A stretch of DNA of 64,000 nt, taken from positions 62,001-126,000 of the forward strand of contig QFQF01000001.1 in assembly GCA_003248935.1 (NCBI GenBank). The letters run 5' to 3'. The notes beneath the pieces are model-generated. The model made no database searches and was not told where the DNA came from. It saw only the letters and a list, made by a program, of their open reading frames with translations. Source of the DNA: Sphingobium sp. GTDB taxonomy: Bacteria; Pseudomonadota; Alphaproteobacteria; Sphingomonadales; Sphingomonadaceae. This document shows, one piece after another, positions 17,904-26,296 of this stretch. How positions within the stretch are numbered: position 1 is the first letter of the stretch; each line of letters opens with the position of its first letter. Made by a program: the position numbers and the translations under genes.

Positions 17904-18629
17904 CTAGATCCGCCGTACCGGCGCAACGAAGACATAACCGCCGCCCCGTACCGTCTTCACCAGCGCCTCCCCGCCGGGATGAGCAGCGAGCTTGCGTCGC
18001 AACCGGCCCATCTGCACATCGATCGTCCGGTCGAACGGCCCTGCGTCGCGCCCGCGCGTCCAGTCGAGCAGCTGATCGCGCGAAAGAACGCGCTGCGGCC
18101 GCTCGACGAGGCACAGCAGCAGATCATGTTCGCCGCCGGTCAGTTCGACCGGAACACCATCCGGCGTTGCCAGACGCCGTGCCGCCACATCCCACTGCCA
18201 CCCCTCGAAACCATAGCGATGGGCGCCCGGCGCAAGCACCATGCCGGGGTCGGCACGCGACCGGCGCAGAAGCGCACGCACGCGCGCAACCAGTTCGCGC
18301 GGGTTGAAGGGCTTGGGCAGATAGTCGTCGGCGCCGATCTCCAGGCCGATGATGCGATCGACATCGTCGTTGCGCGCGGACACGATCAGGATCGGCAACT
18401 GCCCGGCGGCCCGCACCCGGCGGCACAGGGACAGACCATCCTCCCCCGGCAGCATGATATCGACGACCGCCATGTCCACCGGGCGCGCCGCCACCAGCGT
18501 ATCGAATTCCGATGCCGTGCGGCACGGATGAACGTCTAGCCCCTCACGGCGCAACAGGCCCTTCACGAGTGCGCGGATCTCGTCATCATCCTCGATCAGG
18601 GCGATCTGTGGAACCCATTGCTCGGTCAT
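17904..18629 (-). CDS. OmpR-family response regulator
   Basis: Response regulator of about 241 aa. The receiver domain has acidic pocket EDDDE, phospho-acceptor Asp in AVVDIML, Thr/Ser in IVSAR and Lys in LPKPF. The C-terminal winged helix includes LTGGEHDLLLCL and RTIDVQMGRLRRKL. Start 18629 (MTEQW) is the standard N-terminus; the frame extends to 18665 but gives an Arg-rich leader with no SD. The likely partner is the adjacent EnvZ-like kinase. Confidence 0.93.
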   Translation of the reverse strand: MTEQWVPQIALIEDDDEIRALVKGLLRREGLDVHPCRTASEFDTLVAARPVDMAVVDIMLPGEDGLSLCRRVRAAGQLPILIVSARNDDVDRIIGLEIGADDYLPKPFNPRELVARVRALLRRSRADPGMVLAPGAHRYGFEGWQWDVAARRLATPDGVPVELTGGEHDLLLCLVERPQRVLSRDQLLDWTRGRDAGPFDRTIDVQMGRLRRKLAAHPGGEALVKTVRGGGYVFVAPVRRI

Positions 18630-18670
18630 GCACGAAGGATGACAGCGGCCCCCGCGCCTGCGCAAGCGCC

Positions 18671-18685
18671 GTTACACTTTGTCAC
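18671..18685. promoter_or_regulatory. Possible OmpR-type tandem repeat
   Basis: In the gap between the divergent response regulator and secreted-protein genes, GTTAC-N5-GTCAC forms a direct repeat with a 10-bp period. Such spacing is usual for OmpR-family regulators that bind head-to-tail. The motif is short and was found by eye, so autoregulation is only a suggestion. Confidence 0.25.
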
Positions 18686-18780
18686 GCTTCGATTCCCGGT
18701 ATTCGCATCCCGCTTACAAACGCGGCCGATACCCGGTGACAGAGGAAAGCCCCCGCTCTCCCCTGCCGAGGAGTTCGATC

Positions 18781-19191
18781 ATGAAACATCTGACAATCAC
18801 CGCCGCCGTGGCCCTCGTCCTGTTACCCGCGTTCACCGCCGCTGCCCCGGCCCAGGCCCGCGGCCTCAACCGCAACGTCAGCGTGCAGGGATCGGGCGGC
18901 CGCGGCTGGCATCGCAGCCGGTCGGTCGAGCGCAGCCAGGGTCAGGCAAGCGCATCGCGAAACCTCCAGACCAACAGCGGGCACGGCATCGCCTCCCAGC
19001 GGAGCGCGAACTGGAGCGACGGCGCCTATTCCGGCGGGGCCACGCATACCACCAATAACGGCGCCACTTTCGGCCGATCGACCAGCGTCGTGGACAATGG
19101 CGATGGCAGCTACAGCGGCGAAGTGACGCGCACCCGCGTCGACGGAACCACCCATACGACATCCGGCACGGTCACGCGCGACACGCAGTGA
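18781..19191 (+). CDS. Secreted Gly/Ser/Thr-rich protein of unknown function
   Basis: 136-aa protein with a signal peptide (MKHLTITAAVALVLL, cleavage after AQARG or near it), followed by a basic, Gly/Ser/Thr-rich and Asn-rich mature part. The mature part has repeated Ser/Thr-Gly stretches such as NWSDGAYSGGATHTTNN and GEVTRTRVDGTTHTTSG. SD GAGGAG precedes the ATG by 7 nt. I do not recognise the family. It lies next to the two-component genes and 80 bp before the EF-hand gene, so it may belong to the same regulon. Confidence 0.75.
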   Translation: MKHLTITAAVALVLLPAFTAAAPAQARGLNRNVSVQGSGGRGWHRSRSVERSQGQASASRNLQTNSGHGIASQRSANWSDGAYSGGATHTTNNGATFGRSTSVVDNGDGSYSGEVTRTRVDGTTHTTSGTVTRDTQ

Positions 19192-19271
19192 GCCGCCGGC
19201 CGGCCGGGCCCGTTGCCCCCGCTCCTTCGCCGCGGGCCCGGCCACCAGATGCATTATTCAGGATCAGGCCC

Positions 19272-19733
19272 ATGAAGATTTCCAGTATATTCGTCCTCGT
19301 CATTGCGGCCGCGGGCGCGCCTCTTTCCGGACCGGCTTCAGCTCAGGGCCCGACGACTCGGGGTGGCGGTGATCCGGGCGCCTGGTTCGACAAGGCGGAC
19401 GCCAATCACGACAGTGTCGTCACGCGGGCCGAGTTTGCTGCCTTCCGGTCGGAGAATTTCTCCCGGCTCGACCGCAACGGTGACGGCGTCGTCAGCCCGG
19501 CTGACTTCCCCCGGCTGGCCAAGGCACGGCCGGACGCCTATCGACGGCTGACCGCGATGCTGGGCGAGGCGGATACCAACCATGACGGCGCCGTATCCCG
19601 CGCGGAGCTTGCCGCCGCACCGCCGGTCCTCTTCTCCATCGCGGACGTCGATCATGACGGGCGGGTCACGCGGACCGAATTCGACGTCAGCCGGGAAAAA
19701 ACGCGGCAGCGGCTGGAGCGGATGCAGCGATAG
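19272..19733 (+). CDS. Periplasmic EF-hand protein
   Basis: 153-aa secreted protein with a signal peptide ending PASAQG. It has four EF-hand loops in order: DANHDSVVTRAEF, DRNGDGVVSPADF, DTNHDGAVSRAEL and DVDHDGRVTRTEF, each with Asp/Asn at calcium ligand positions. Calcium binding is a fair inference; the target is unknown. It follows the Gly/Ser-rich secreted gene, and both diverge from the EnvZ/OmpR-like pair. This resembles EF-hand genes seen beside two-component systems in other alphaproteobacteria, though I cannot test that here. Confidence 0.85.
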   Translation: MKISSIFVLVIAAAGAPLSGPASAQGPTTRGGGDPGAWFDKADANHDSVVTRAEFAAFRSENFSRLDRNGDGVVSPADFPRLAKARPDAYRRLTAMLGEADTNHDGAVSRAELAAAPPVLFSIADVDHDGRVTRTEFDVSREKTRQRLERMQR

Positions 19734-19966
19734 ACAGCTATCTAACGCCTGCCTCGATCACACCGAGTCTCCCCGGCCAGGCGCACATTTGCCTGAACCC
19801 CATGCTACGAAAATTGCCCGAAGTCCCGATTCATGCACATCCCGTCGCGTGTTTTGGGACGGATTATCAACAAGTACGCCGTTTCCTGTGCATAACTTCC
19901 CGCAGCTATGGAAATGGCTGTATCAAAATGGGACAATGTTTCGACTCGCCGCAAGGGGTAACGGCG

Positions 19967-20299
19967 ATGGAGAGGATCGGGCTGTCTGTGCCGCAGAACG
20001 GATCACGACGTAGGGATGAGGTCGAAAGGCCGGTCACCGGGCAGGTAACGCGCAGCGTCCTATCGGGCCAGATGCCTTATGCCGCCGCGCCCCAGCCTTT
20101 CACCGTCGACGGCATTCCGCGCCTGCCGGGCGAAAGCTGGCAGGAATATCATGAGCGGGCGCTGGCGTGGATCACCATCGAGGCGTCGACCATCCCGGCC
20201 AATGGCCGTTACATGTCACGCCGCCGTTTCGTGGCATGCCTGATCGTCATTCCGCTCATGGTCGGCGTGATTTTCGCGATGGCGCCCAACCTCCTGTAA
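19967..20299 (+). CDS. Hypothetical protein with one C-terminal membrane helix
   Basis: 110-aa protein. The N-terminal part is polar and the C-terminus is a single hydrophobic helix (FVACLIVIPLMVGVIFAMA) after an Arg-rich stretch, so a tail-anchored inner-membrane topology fits. The middle (GESWQEYHERALAW) is an amphipathic helix. The start at 19967 has AAGGGG 8 nt upstream; the longer frame from 19802 is open but without SD support. No family was recognised. Confidence 0.6.
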   Translation: MERIGLSVPQNGSRRRDEVERPVTGQVTRSVLSGQMPYAAAPQPFTVDGIPRLPGESWQEYHERALAWITIEASTIPANGRYMSRRRFVACLIVIPLMVGVIFAMAPNLL

Positions 20300-20354
20300 C
20301 CGTTCTGCAAAAAACGCGCTGGGCGGACTGGACCAAAGCGGCGGTCGCCACTAT

Positions 20355-20368
20355 ATACCGATCGGTAT
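20355..20368. promoter_or_regulatory. TetR operator over its own start codon
   Basis: The perfect 14-bp palindrome ATACCGATCGGTAT includes the first two bases of the TetR gene's ATG (20367). The identical sequence recurs at 21027-21040. Binding here would repress the regulator's own gene. Confidence 0.8.
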
Positions 20369-20972
20369 GGAAAGTTCGACAGCCATTGCGAGAGGGCGTC
20401 CGCGCGAGTTCGACCCCGAGGAAGCCCTGAGCGCCGCACTCGAGGTGTTCTGGCGCAAGGGCTATGAGGGCGCTTCCCTCACAGACCTGACCGAGGCCAT
20501 GGGGATCACCCGTCCCAGCCTCTATGCATGCTACGGCAACAAGGAAGCGCTGTTCCGCAAAGCGCTCGAACTCTACGAGCGCGACAAGCTTTGTTATGTC
20601 AATTCAGCGCTGGAAGCGCCGACGGCGCGCGGCGTGGCGGAGCGCCTGCTGTACGGCGCGCTGACGATTCAGGCAGGAGATAGCGCCGCCAAGGGATGCC
20701 TGGGTGTCATCAGTACCCTGACATGCACTGAGAACGAAGCGATCCGCGATCATGTCGCCGAGCGCCGGGCTTCGTCCAGCGCGGCGCTCGTCGCCCGCTT
20801 CGCACGCGCGCGGGAGGAAGGGGATCTTCCGGCCCATGTGGAACCGGCGGCCATAGCCAACTATTTGTCCGCCGTGTCCCAGGGCATGGCTGTTCAGGCC
20901 AGTTCGGGAGCGACACGAGAAACGCTGGAAAGCCTGGTCGAAACGACATTGGCGATCTGGCCCAGCGCCTGA
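20367..20972 (+). CDS. TetR/AcrR-family repressor of the RND operon
   Basis: 201-aa regulator. The N-terminal HTH runs through ARGRPREFDPEEALSAAL to LTDLTEAMGITRPSLYACYG, followed by the GNKEALFRKAL turn and an all-helical ligand-binding C-terminus. It is upstream of and codirectional with an RND efflux operon, and the same palindrome lies at its own start and in the efflux promoter. This supports it as the local repressor, relieved by an unknown drug or metabolite. Confidence 0.9.
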   Translation: MESSTAIARGRPREFDPEEALSAALEVFWRKGYEGASLTDLTEAMGITRPSLYACYGNKEALFRKALELYERDKLCYVNSALEAPTARGVAERLLYGALTIQAGDSAAKGCLGVISTLTCTENEAIRDHVAERRASSSAALVARFARAREEGDLPAHVEPAAIANYLSAVSQGMAVQASSGATRETLESLVETTLAIWPSA

Positions 20973-21026
20973 TTTTTATGCGGACGGGGCTGCCCGCCCC
21001 TTGAAATTGCCGCACTGCAAATAAAA

Positions 21027-21040
21027 ATACCGATCGGTAT
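21027..21040. promoter_or_regulatory. Second TetR operator, upstream of the RND promoter
   Basis: An exact second copy of ATACCGATCGGTAT, located just upstream of the -35-like TTGACG at 21051. It differs from the first copy only in position, which makes chance unlikely. Confidence 0.8.
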
Positions 21041-21050
21041 GAAAAAGCCA

Positions 21051-21078
21051 TTGACGCATTCGCGCAATGTTTTATATA
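21051..21078 (+). promoter_or_regulatory. Predicted sigma-70 promoter of the RND operon
   Basis: TTGACG (21051-21056) and TATATA (21073-21078) are separated by 16 bp, a good housekeeping promoter. The -10 overlaps the third operator-like palindrome, so TetR binding would block RNA polymerase. Confidence 0.6.
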
Positions 21079-21089
21079 CCAATTGGTAC
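21076..21089. promoter_or_regulatory. Third, degenerate TetR operator over the -10
   Basis: TACCAATTGGTA is a 12-bp palindrome that keeps the ATACC half-site of the two perfect operators (ATACCAATTGGTAC) but swaps its centre. It overlaps the predicted -10. Centre-to-centre distance to the second operator is 49 bp, close to five helical turns. Confidence 0.65.
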
Positions 21090-21125
21090 ACAAGAAATCA
21101 CGACGAGATGGCAGGAGGTCCGATC

Positions 21126-21158
21126 ATGATATCCGATTGCCCACGCTGTCACCGCTGA
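21126..21158 (+). other. Possible 10-codon leader ORF with perfect Shine-Dalgarno
   Basis: ATG at 21126 is preceded by AGGAGG with 7 nt spacing, the best SD of the region, and encodes only MISDCPRCHR before TGA. An in-frame ATG at 21108 would add six residues. It lies 37 nt after the operator over the -10 and about 210 nt before the first structural gene, which suggests a leader peptide or uORF. It could also be the remnant of a longer gene; no similar reading frame continues after it. Confidence 0.4.
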
Positions 21159-21367
21159 CGGCAGACGTGGCCGATTCCGGCAACGGATAGGCCTGATATC
21201 CAAATCGCAGAGATGAGTGCGCCGACGGCAATGGTCGTGGGCGCACCAGATCGTCGCACACTCCCATAGGGACTGCCGGCATGCGCCATGTGCGTGTCGG
21301 CAGATGCTTTCGCCCTGCATGCAGGGACGGAAACGGACGTGTGCGCCCAACAGGGAGAACCGAGCGC

Positions 21368-21793
21368 ATGGCGTTCATAGATTTCAGCCTGCCCGGCATC
21401 GCGGCAGCCACCATTGCAGCCGACGCGCAACGCGCCGACACTGCCTGCCTGCTCACGAAACAGGAGCAAGCGGACGAAGCGACCCTCAGCCCGCTTGAGT
21501 GGAGCGTCGTCATGCTGGCACGGACCGACCGGCTGCGCACCTTGCGCGACCCCGGCCGGTTCGACCGCCTGTTCGCCTTCATCTTCGGCGAGCCGACCAA
21601 TCCGCGCCTCGCCAGCAAGCGTCTGGAGGCACTCCGGCGGCTGGCGGTCGAGGCTTGGCATCGTGGCTACGCGGTGTCGCTGTCCGCCCTTTCCGCCTTT
21701 ACGGCCGCCGGTTTCACCAAGGCCCAGCTCGAGCTGCTGCTCGCAACCATCAGTGCGGGCCGCGCCGCCCGCGGACGACGGAGTTTCGCATGA
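21368..21793 (+). CDS. Unknown 141-aa protein, first gene of the RND operon
   Basis: A soluble, mainly helical, Ala/Leu-rich protein without signal peptide or membrane helix (MAFIDFSLPGIAAATIAA to AAFTAAGFTKAQLELLLA). It ends in an Arg-rich tail. GGGAGAA lies upstream of the ATG, and its stop overlaps the next start (ATGA), so it is translationally coupled to the membrane fusion protein. I do not recognise the family. Its fixed place at the head of an efflux operon suggests a regulator or accessory, but no motif shows which. Confidence 0.7.
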   Translation: MAFIDFSLPGIAAATIAADAQRADTACLLTKQEQADEATLSPLEWSVVMLARTDRLRTLRDPGRFDRLFAFIFGEPTNPRLASKRLEALRRLAVEAWHRGYAVSLSALSAFTAAGFTKAQLELLLATISAGRAARGRRSFA

Positions 21794-23067
21794 ACATGCT
21801 CACGAAGATCACCGCCGAAAGCGAGACGGCAACGGAGGCCGACGTGCCGACGCGCCGCCGTTTCTCGCGCCGAAACGGTGCCCTCCTTACCATCGCGCTG
21901 GTACTGGTAGCCGGCATCGGCTGGAAGATTATCGACCGGCCGAAAGCGGAAGCGCAGGCGATGCTGCCCGCCACCGTCGGCGTCTCCGCCCCGGTCGCGC
22001 GCATGGTCACGCAATGGGACGATTATGTCGGCCGCTTCGCGCCCAGCCAGACCGTGGACATCCGTCCGCGCGTATCGGGCTCGGTAACTGCCATTCATTT
22101 CCGTGACGGCGATATCGTGCGCAAAGGGCAGTTGCTCTTCACGATTGACCAGCGTCCGTTCCTGGCGGCGCTGGCGGAGGCCCGTGCATCAGTGGCGAGC
22201 GCACGCAGCGCGCTGATGCTCGCACAGGCCGATTATGGCCGCGTGCAGCGCCTGACCGGCGACGAGGCGGTGTCCGCGAGCGAAGTCGACGCGCTGCGTG
22301 CGCAGCTTCAGGCGGCACAGGCGACCCTGGCCGGTGCCGAGGCCCGCCAGCGCCAGCGGGCGCTGGACGTGGAATTCACCCAGGTACGCGCCCCGATCGC
22401 CGGGCGCGTGTCCGACCGCAGGGTCGACATCGGCAATCTGGTGTCCGGCGCGGAAGGGGCCAACGCCACGTTGCTGACGACGGTGAACGCCCTCAATCCG
22501 ATCTACTTCTCCTTCGATGCGTCCGAGGCCCTCTACCTGAAGTCGCAGCGCGACCATGCGGGACAGTCGGGCGGCGCTGAAGTCGAGGTCCGCCTGCAGG
22601 ATGAAGGTGACTACCGCTGGAAGGGACGCCTCGATTTCACCGACAATGGTCTGGACCCCCGGTCCGGCACCATCCGGGGTCGCGCCACCTTCGCGAATCC
22701 CGACATGTTCCTGACGCCCGGCATGTTCGGCAACATGCGCCTGGCTTCGGCAGGCGAGGCAAAGGCACTGCTGGTGCCCGACGAGGCCATCCAGTCCGAT
22801 CAGGCGCGCAAGACGGTGTTCGTCCTCGACAAGGGCGATACGGTCATTGCCAAGCCGGTCGAACTCGGCCCCGTCGTCGACGGCCTGCGCATCATCCGCT
22901 CCGGCCTTGCGCCGTCCGATCGTGTGATCGTGTCGAATATTCAGGCGGCGGTCCCGGGCGCGAAGGTCGCGCCCCGCCCCGCCCGTATCACCCCTGCCCC
23001 CGCGTCCACCGCGACGGAGACCCAGGCCAGCGTCCCGCTCGCGGCGCAGGCAACCTTCGCGCGCTGA
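21790..23067 (+). CDS. RND efflux periplasmic adaptor (membrane fusion protein)
   Basis: 425-aa HlyD/AcrA-family protein. A membrane or signal-anchor helix (LLTIALVLVAGIGWKII) follows an Arg-rich N-terminus. The lipoyl domain has DIRPRVSGSVTAIHFRDGD and KGQLLFTIDQRPF, the alpha-hairpin is at SASEVDALRAQLQAAQATL, and barrel and membrane-proximal domains follow (VRAPIAGRVSDRRVDIGNL). It bridges the inner-membrane pump and the outer-membrane channel encoded next to it. Confidence 0.95.
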   Translation: MNMLTKITAESETATEADVPTRRRFSRRNGALLTIALVLVAGIGWKIIDRPKAEAQAMLPATVGVSAPVARMVTQWDDYVGRFAPSQTVDIRPRVSGSVTAIHFRDGDIVRKGQLLFTIDQRPFLAALAEARASVASARSALMLAQADYGRVQRLTGDEAVSASEVDALRAQLQAAQATLAGAEARQRQRALDVEFTQVRAPIAGRVSDRRVDIGNLVSGAEGANATLLTTVNALNPIYFSFDASEALYLKSQRDHAGQSGGAEVEVRLQDEGDYRWKGRLDFTDNGLDPRSGTIRGRATFANPDMFLTPGMFGNMRLASAGEAKALLVPDEAIQSDQARKTVFVLDKGDTVIAKPVELGPVVDGLRIIRSGLAPSDRVIVSNIQAAVPGAKVAPRPARITPAPASTATETQASVPLAAQATFAR

Positions 23068-23093
23068 CAGCCAGCTTTACCGGGACATTCCCC

Positions 23094-26000
23094 ATGCGCC
23101 TTTCACGCTTCTTCATCGACCGTCCGATCTTTGCGGCCGTCATCGCGGTGATCATCACCGTCGTGGGCGCGCTGGCGTTCATCGGCCTCCCGGTCACGCA
23201 ATATCCCGACATCGTACCGCCGACCGTGACGGTCAGCGCGCAATATCCCGGGGCATCGGCGGAGACGGTGGCTTCGACCGTCGCCTCCCCGATCGAGCAG
23301 GAGATCAACGGCGTCGACGACATGCTCTACATGAGCAGCCAGTCGACCGGCGACGGCAAGGTGACGATCACCGTCACCTTCAAGATCGGCACGGACCTCG
23401 ATGCCGCACAGGTGCTGGTGCAGAACCGCGTCGCGGTCGCCACCCCACGCCTGCCGGAGGAGGTTCAGCGCCTCGGCGTCGTCACACGGAAGACAACGCC
23501 CGACTTCCTGATGGTCGTGAACCTGCAGTCGCCCGACGGAACGTTCGACCGCAATTACCTCTCCAACTATGCGTTGACGCAGGTCCGCGACCGGCTGGCG
23601 CGTCTCGACGGCGTGGGCGACGTGCAACTCTTCGGCGCACGCGACTATGCCATGCGCATCTGGATCGATCCGGGCCGCGCGGCCGCGCTCGACCTGACGG
23701 CGGGCGAGATCGTATCCGCCCTGCGCGCACAGAATGTGCAGGTTTCGGCGGGCGCGATCGGCCAGCCGCCCTATGACCGGGGCGAAGCCTTCCAGCTCGG
23801 CGTCGAGATGCAGGGCCGCCTGACGGAACCCCAGCAGTTTGCCGACATCGTCATCCGTACCGACCCCGACGGGCGGCAGGTCCGCGTGGGCGACGTTGCC
23901 CGCGTCGAACTGGGCGCGCAGGACTATGGCATCAACACCTATCTCTCCAACAAGCCGACGGTCGTGATCGCCGTCATGCAGCGCCCGGGCTCCAACGCGC
24001 TCGCCGCGGCGGAGAAGGTGCAGGCGGAGATGGATACGCTCTCGAAGCAATTCCCCAAGGGCCTCGAATACAGCGTCATCTACAACCCGACCGAGTTCAT
24101 CAGCCAGTCGATCGACGCCGTCTACAGCACCCTGTTCGAGGCGGTGATCCTGGTCGTCCTCGTGATCCTCGTCTTCCTGCAAAACTGGCGGGCGGCGATC
24201 ATACCGATCATCGCGATCCCCGTGTCGTTGATCGGCACGTTCACGATGCTCGCCGCCGTGGGCTATTCCCTCAACAACCTCTCTCTCTTCGGCCTCGTCC
24301 TTGCCATCGGCATCGTCGTCGACGACGCGATCGTCGTGGTCGAGAATGTCGAGCGCAACATCCATCAGGGCATGACACCGCTTCAGGCGGCCCGCGTCTC
24401 GATGGATGAGGTGGCGGGCGCGCTGGTCGCGATCGTCCTCGTGCTCTGCGCGGTCTTTGTGCCGACATTGTTCATCACCGGCATCTCCGGCGCGTTCTAC
24501 CAGCAGTTCGCGGTCACCATATCGACCGCGACGGTGATCTCGCTGGTGCTTTCGCTCACCCTGTCCCCGGCGGCGGCGGCGCTGTTACTGAAAGGACAGC
24601 ACGGCACGCCGGTCAATGATGCGGCGCCCCACTGGCGCCGCCTGATGACCGGTGCCGCCGACCGTTTCAACCGGGGCTTCGACCGGATGAGCGAAGGCTA
24701 TGCCAACCTCACCCGCCGCCTCGTCCAGCGTCCCAAGAAGATGCTGATGACCTATGGCGCCCTCATCGCGGCGACGATCGGCCTCTTCTGGGTCACGCCC
24801 GGCGGCTTCATCCCGCAGCAGGACCAGGGCTATTTCCTCGCGATCGTCCAGTTGCCCTCCGGCGCGTCGCTTGAACGCACTGACAAGGTGACCCGCGAGG
24901 TTGCGGCCAAGATCCTGCCGATCAAGGGCCTGCGCGGCGCGGTGATGTTCGCTGGCTTCCATGGACCGTCGCAGACCGGCGCGCCGAACTCCGCCGCGAT
25001 CTACTTCCCGTTCAACAGCTTTGCCGAACGCAAGGCCGAGGGGGTCACCTATGCCGGCATCATGGAGCAGGCGAACAAGGCTGTCGCGGGCTATGACAAG
25101 GCGCGCATCATCCTTGCCCCTCCGCCGATCATTCAGGGCATCGGTTCCTCCGGCGGCTATCGCATGATGCTGGAGGATCGGGAGGATCGCGGCTACGCCG
25201 AACTCAACAAGGTTGCCGGCGAGATGCTTGGCAAGGCAAACCAGACGCCGGGACTGGCCATGGTCTACACGCTGTTCGACACGGGCACGCCGCGCATCTT
25301 CGCCGACGTGGACCGGCGGAAGGCCGACCTTCTGGGCGTACCGCCGGAGCGGGTGTTCGAGGCGATGCAGGTCTATCTCGGCTCTGCCTTCGTCAACGAC
25401 TTCAACCTGCTGGGCCGCACCTATCGCGTCACGGCACAGGCGGATGCCGACCACCGGGGAACCGTTGCCGACATCGCCAACCTGAAGACCCGGTCCAACT
25501 CCGGCCAGATGGTGCCGATCGGATCAGTCTCGACCTTCAAGGACAAGACCGGCCCGTATCGCGTCGTTCGCTACAACCTGATGCCTGCGGTCGAAATCGA
25601 CGGCGATACGGCGCCCGGCTATTCGTCCGGCCAGTCGCTCAGCACGATGGAGAAGCTGTCGGCCAACCTTCCCGCCGGCTACAGCGGCGAATGGACCGGC
25701 ATCGCCTTCCAGCAGAAGACGGCGGGCAACACCGCCGGCATCGTCTTCGCCATGGCTGTGTTCTTCGTCTTCCTGGTTCTGGCGGCGCAGTATGAAAGCC
25801 TGACGCTTCCGCTGGCGATCATCCTGATCGTGCCGATGTGCCTGTTCGCGGCCATGCTGGGCGTGAACCTGCGCGGGATGGACAACAACATCCTGACACA
25901 GATCGGGCTCGTCGTCCTTATCGCCCTTGCCGCGAAGAACGCCATCCTGGTGGTCGAATTCGCCAAGCAGGCCGAGGAGGAGCAGGGATTGTCGCCTATC

Positions 26001-26285
26001 GAGGCGGCCGTCCAAGCGGCACGGACCCGGTTGCGCCCGATCCTGATGACCAGCTTCGCGTTCATCCTTGGCGCGGTGCCTCTGGTGCTGGCGACGGGTG
26101 CGGGCGCGGAACTGCGACAGGCGCTGGGCACGGCCGTGTTCTTCGGCATGGCCGGGGTCACCGCCTTCGGCCTCCTCTTCACCCCCACCTTCTATGTGGT
26201 CTGCCGCCGGCTTGGCGATCGCCTCTCGCGCCGCCGCCACGACGGCGGCACGGATGCCGCCGCCACGCTGCAGCCCGCGGAATAG
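23094..26285 (+). CDS. RND multidrug efflux permease (HAE1 family)
   Basis: 1063-aa AcrB-like proton-driven exporter. It begins MRLSRFFIDRPIFAAVIAV, the HAE1 hallmark. The proton-relay Asp pair lies in GIVVDDAIVVVENVE and the matching Lys in LAAKNAILVVEFAKQ; large porter domains and a TolC-docking region lie between the two groups of helices. Substrates are not predictable. It lies 26 bp after the adaptor gene. Confidence 0.97.
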   Translation: MRLSRFFIDRPIFAAVIAVIITVVGALAFIGLPVTQYPDIVPPTVTVSAQYPGASAETVASTVASPIEQEINGVDDMLYMSSQSTGDGKVTITVTFKIGTDLDAAQVLVQNRVAVATPRLPEEVQRLGVVTRKTTPDFLMVVNLQSPDGTFDRNYLSNYALTQVRDRLARLDGVGDVQLFGARDYAMRIWIDPGRAAALDLTAGEIVSALRAQNVQVSAGAIGQPPYDRGEAFQLGVEMQGRLTEPQQFADIVIRTDPDGRQVRVGDVARVELGAQDYGINTYLSNKPTVVIAVMQRPGSNALAAAEKVQAEMDTLSKQFPKGLEYSVIYNPTEFISQSIDAVYSTLFEAVILVVLVILVFLQNWRAAIIPIIAIPVSLIGTFTMLAAVGYSLNNLSLFGLVLAIGIVVDDAIVVVENVERNIHQGMTPLQAARVSMDEVAGALVAIVLVLCAVFVPTLFITGISGAFYQQFAVTISTATVISLVLSLTLSPAAAALLLKGQHGTPVNDAAPHWRRLMTGAADRFNRGFDRMSEGYANLTRRLVQRPKKMLMTYGALIAATIGLFWVTPGGFIPQQDQGYFLAIVQLPSGASLERTDKVTREVAAKILPIKGLRGAVMFAGFHGPSQTGAPNSAAIYFPFNSFAERKAEGVTYAGIMEQANKAVAGYDKARIILAPPPIIQGIGSSGGYRMMLEDREDRGYAELNKVAGEMLGKANQTPGLAMVYTLFDTGTPRIFADVDRRKADLLGVPPERVFEAMQVYLGSAFVNDFNLLGRTYRVTAQADADHRGTVADIANLKTRSNSGQMVPIGSVSTFKDKTGPYRVVRYNLMPAVEIDGDTAPGYSSGQSLSTMEKLSANLPAGYSGEWTGIAFQQKTAGNTAGIVFAMAVFFVFLVLAAQYESLTLPLAIILIVPMCLFAAMLGVNLRGMDNNILTQIGLVVLIALAAKNAILVVEFAKQAEEEQGLSPIEAAVQAARTRLRPILMTSFAFILGAVPLVLATGAGAELRQALGTAVFFGMAGVTAFGLLFTPTFYVVCRRLGDRLSRRRHDGGTDAAATLQPAE

Positions 26286-26296
26286 GAGCTTCGCTC

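Larger units (their letters stand above)
20973..21367. other. 395-bp leader region of the RND operon
   Basis: Besides the promoter, operators and 10-codon leader ORF, this stretch holds a second short ORF (MSAPTAMVVGAPDRRTLP, from 21214). It also has an inverted pair CTGCCG/CGGCAG around 21270-21305 and a perfect 14-bp palindrome CCCTGCATGCAGGG at 21313-21326. The transcript would have a long structured 5' leader of about 270 nt. Confidence 0.4.

Noticed and set aside
21281..21367. Upstream extension of the 141-aa RND-operon gene
   Set aside because: Extension is Arg-rich and lacks an SD; the ATG at 21368 has one.
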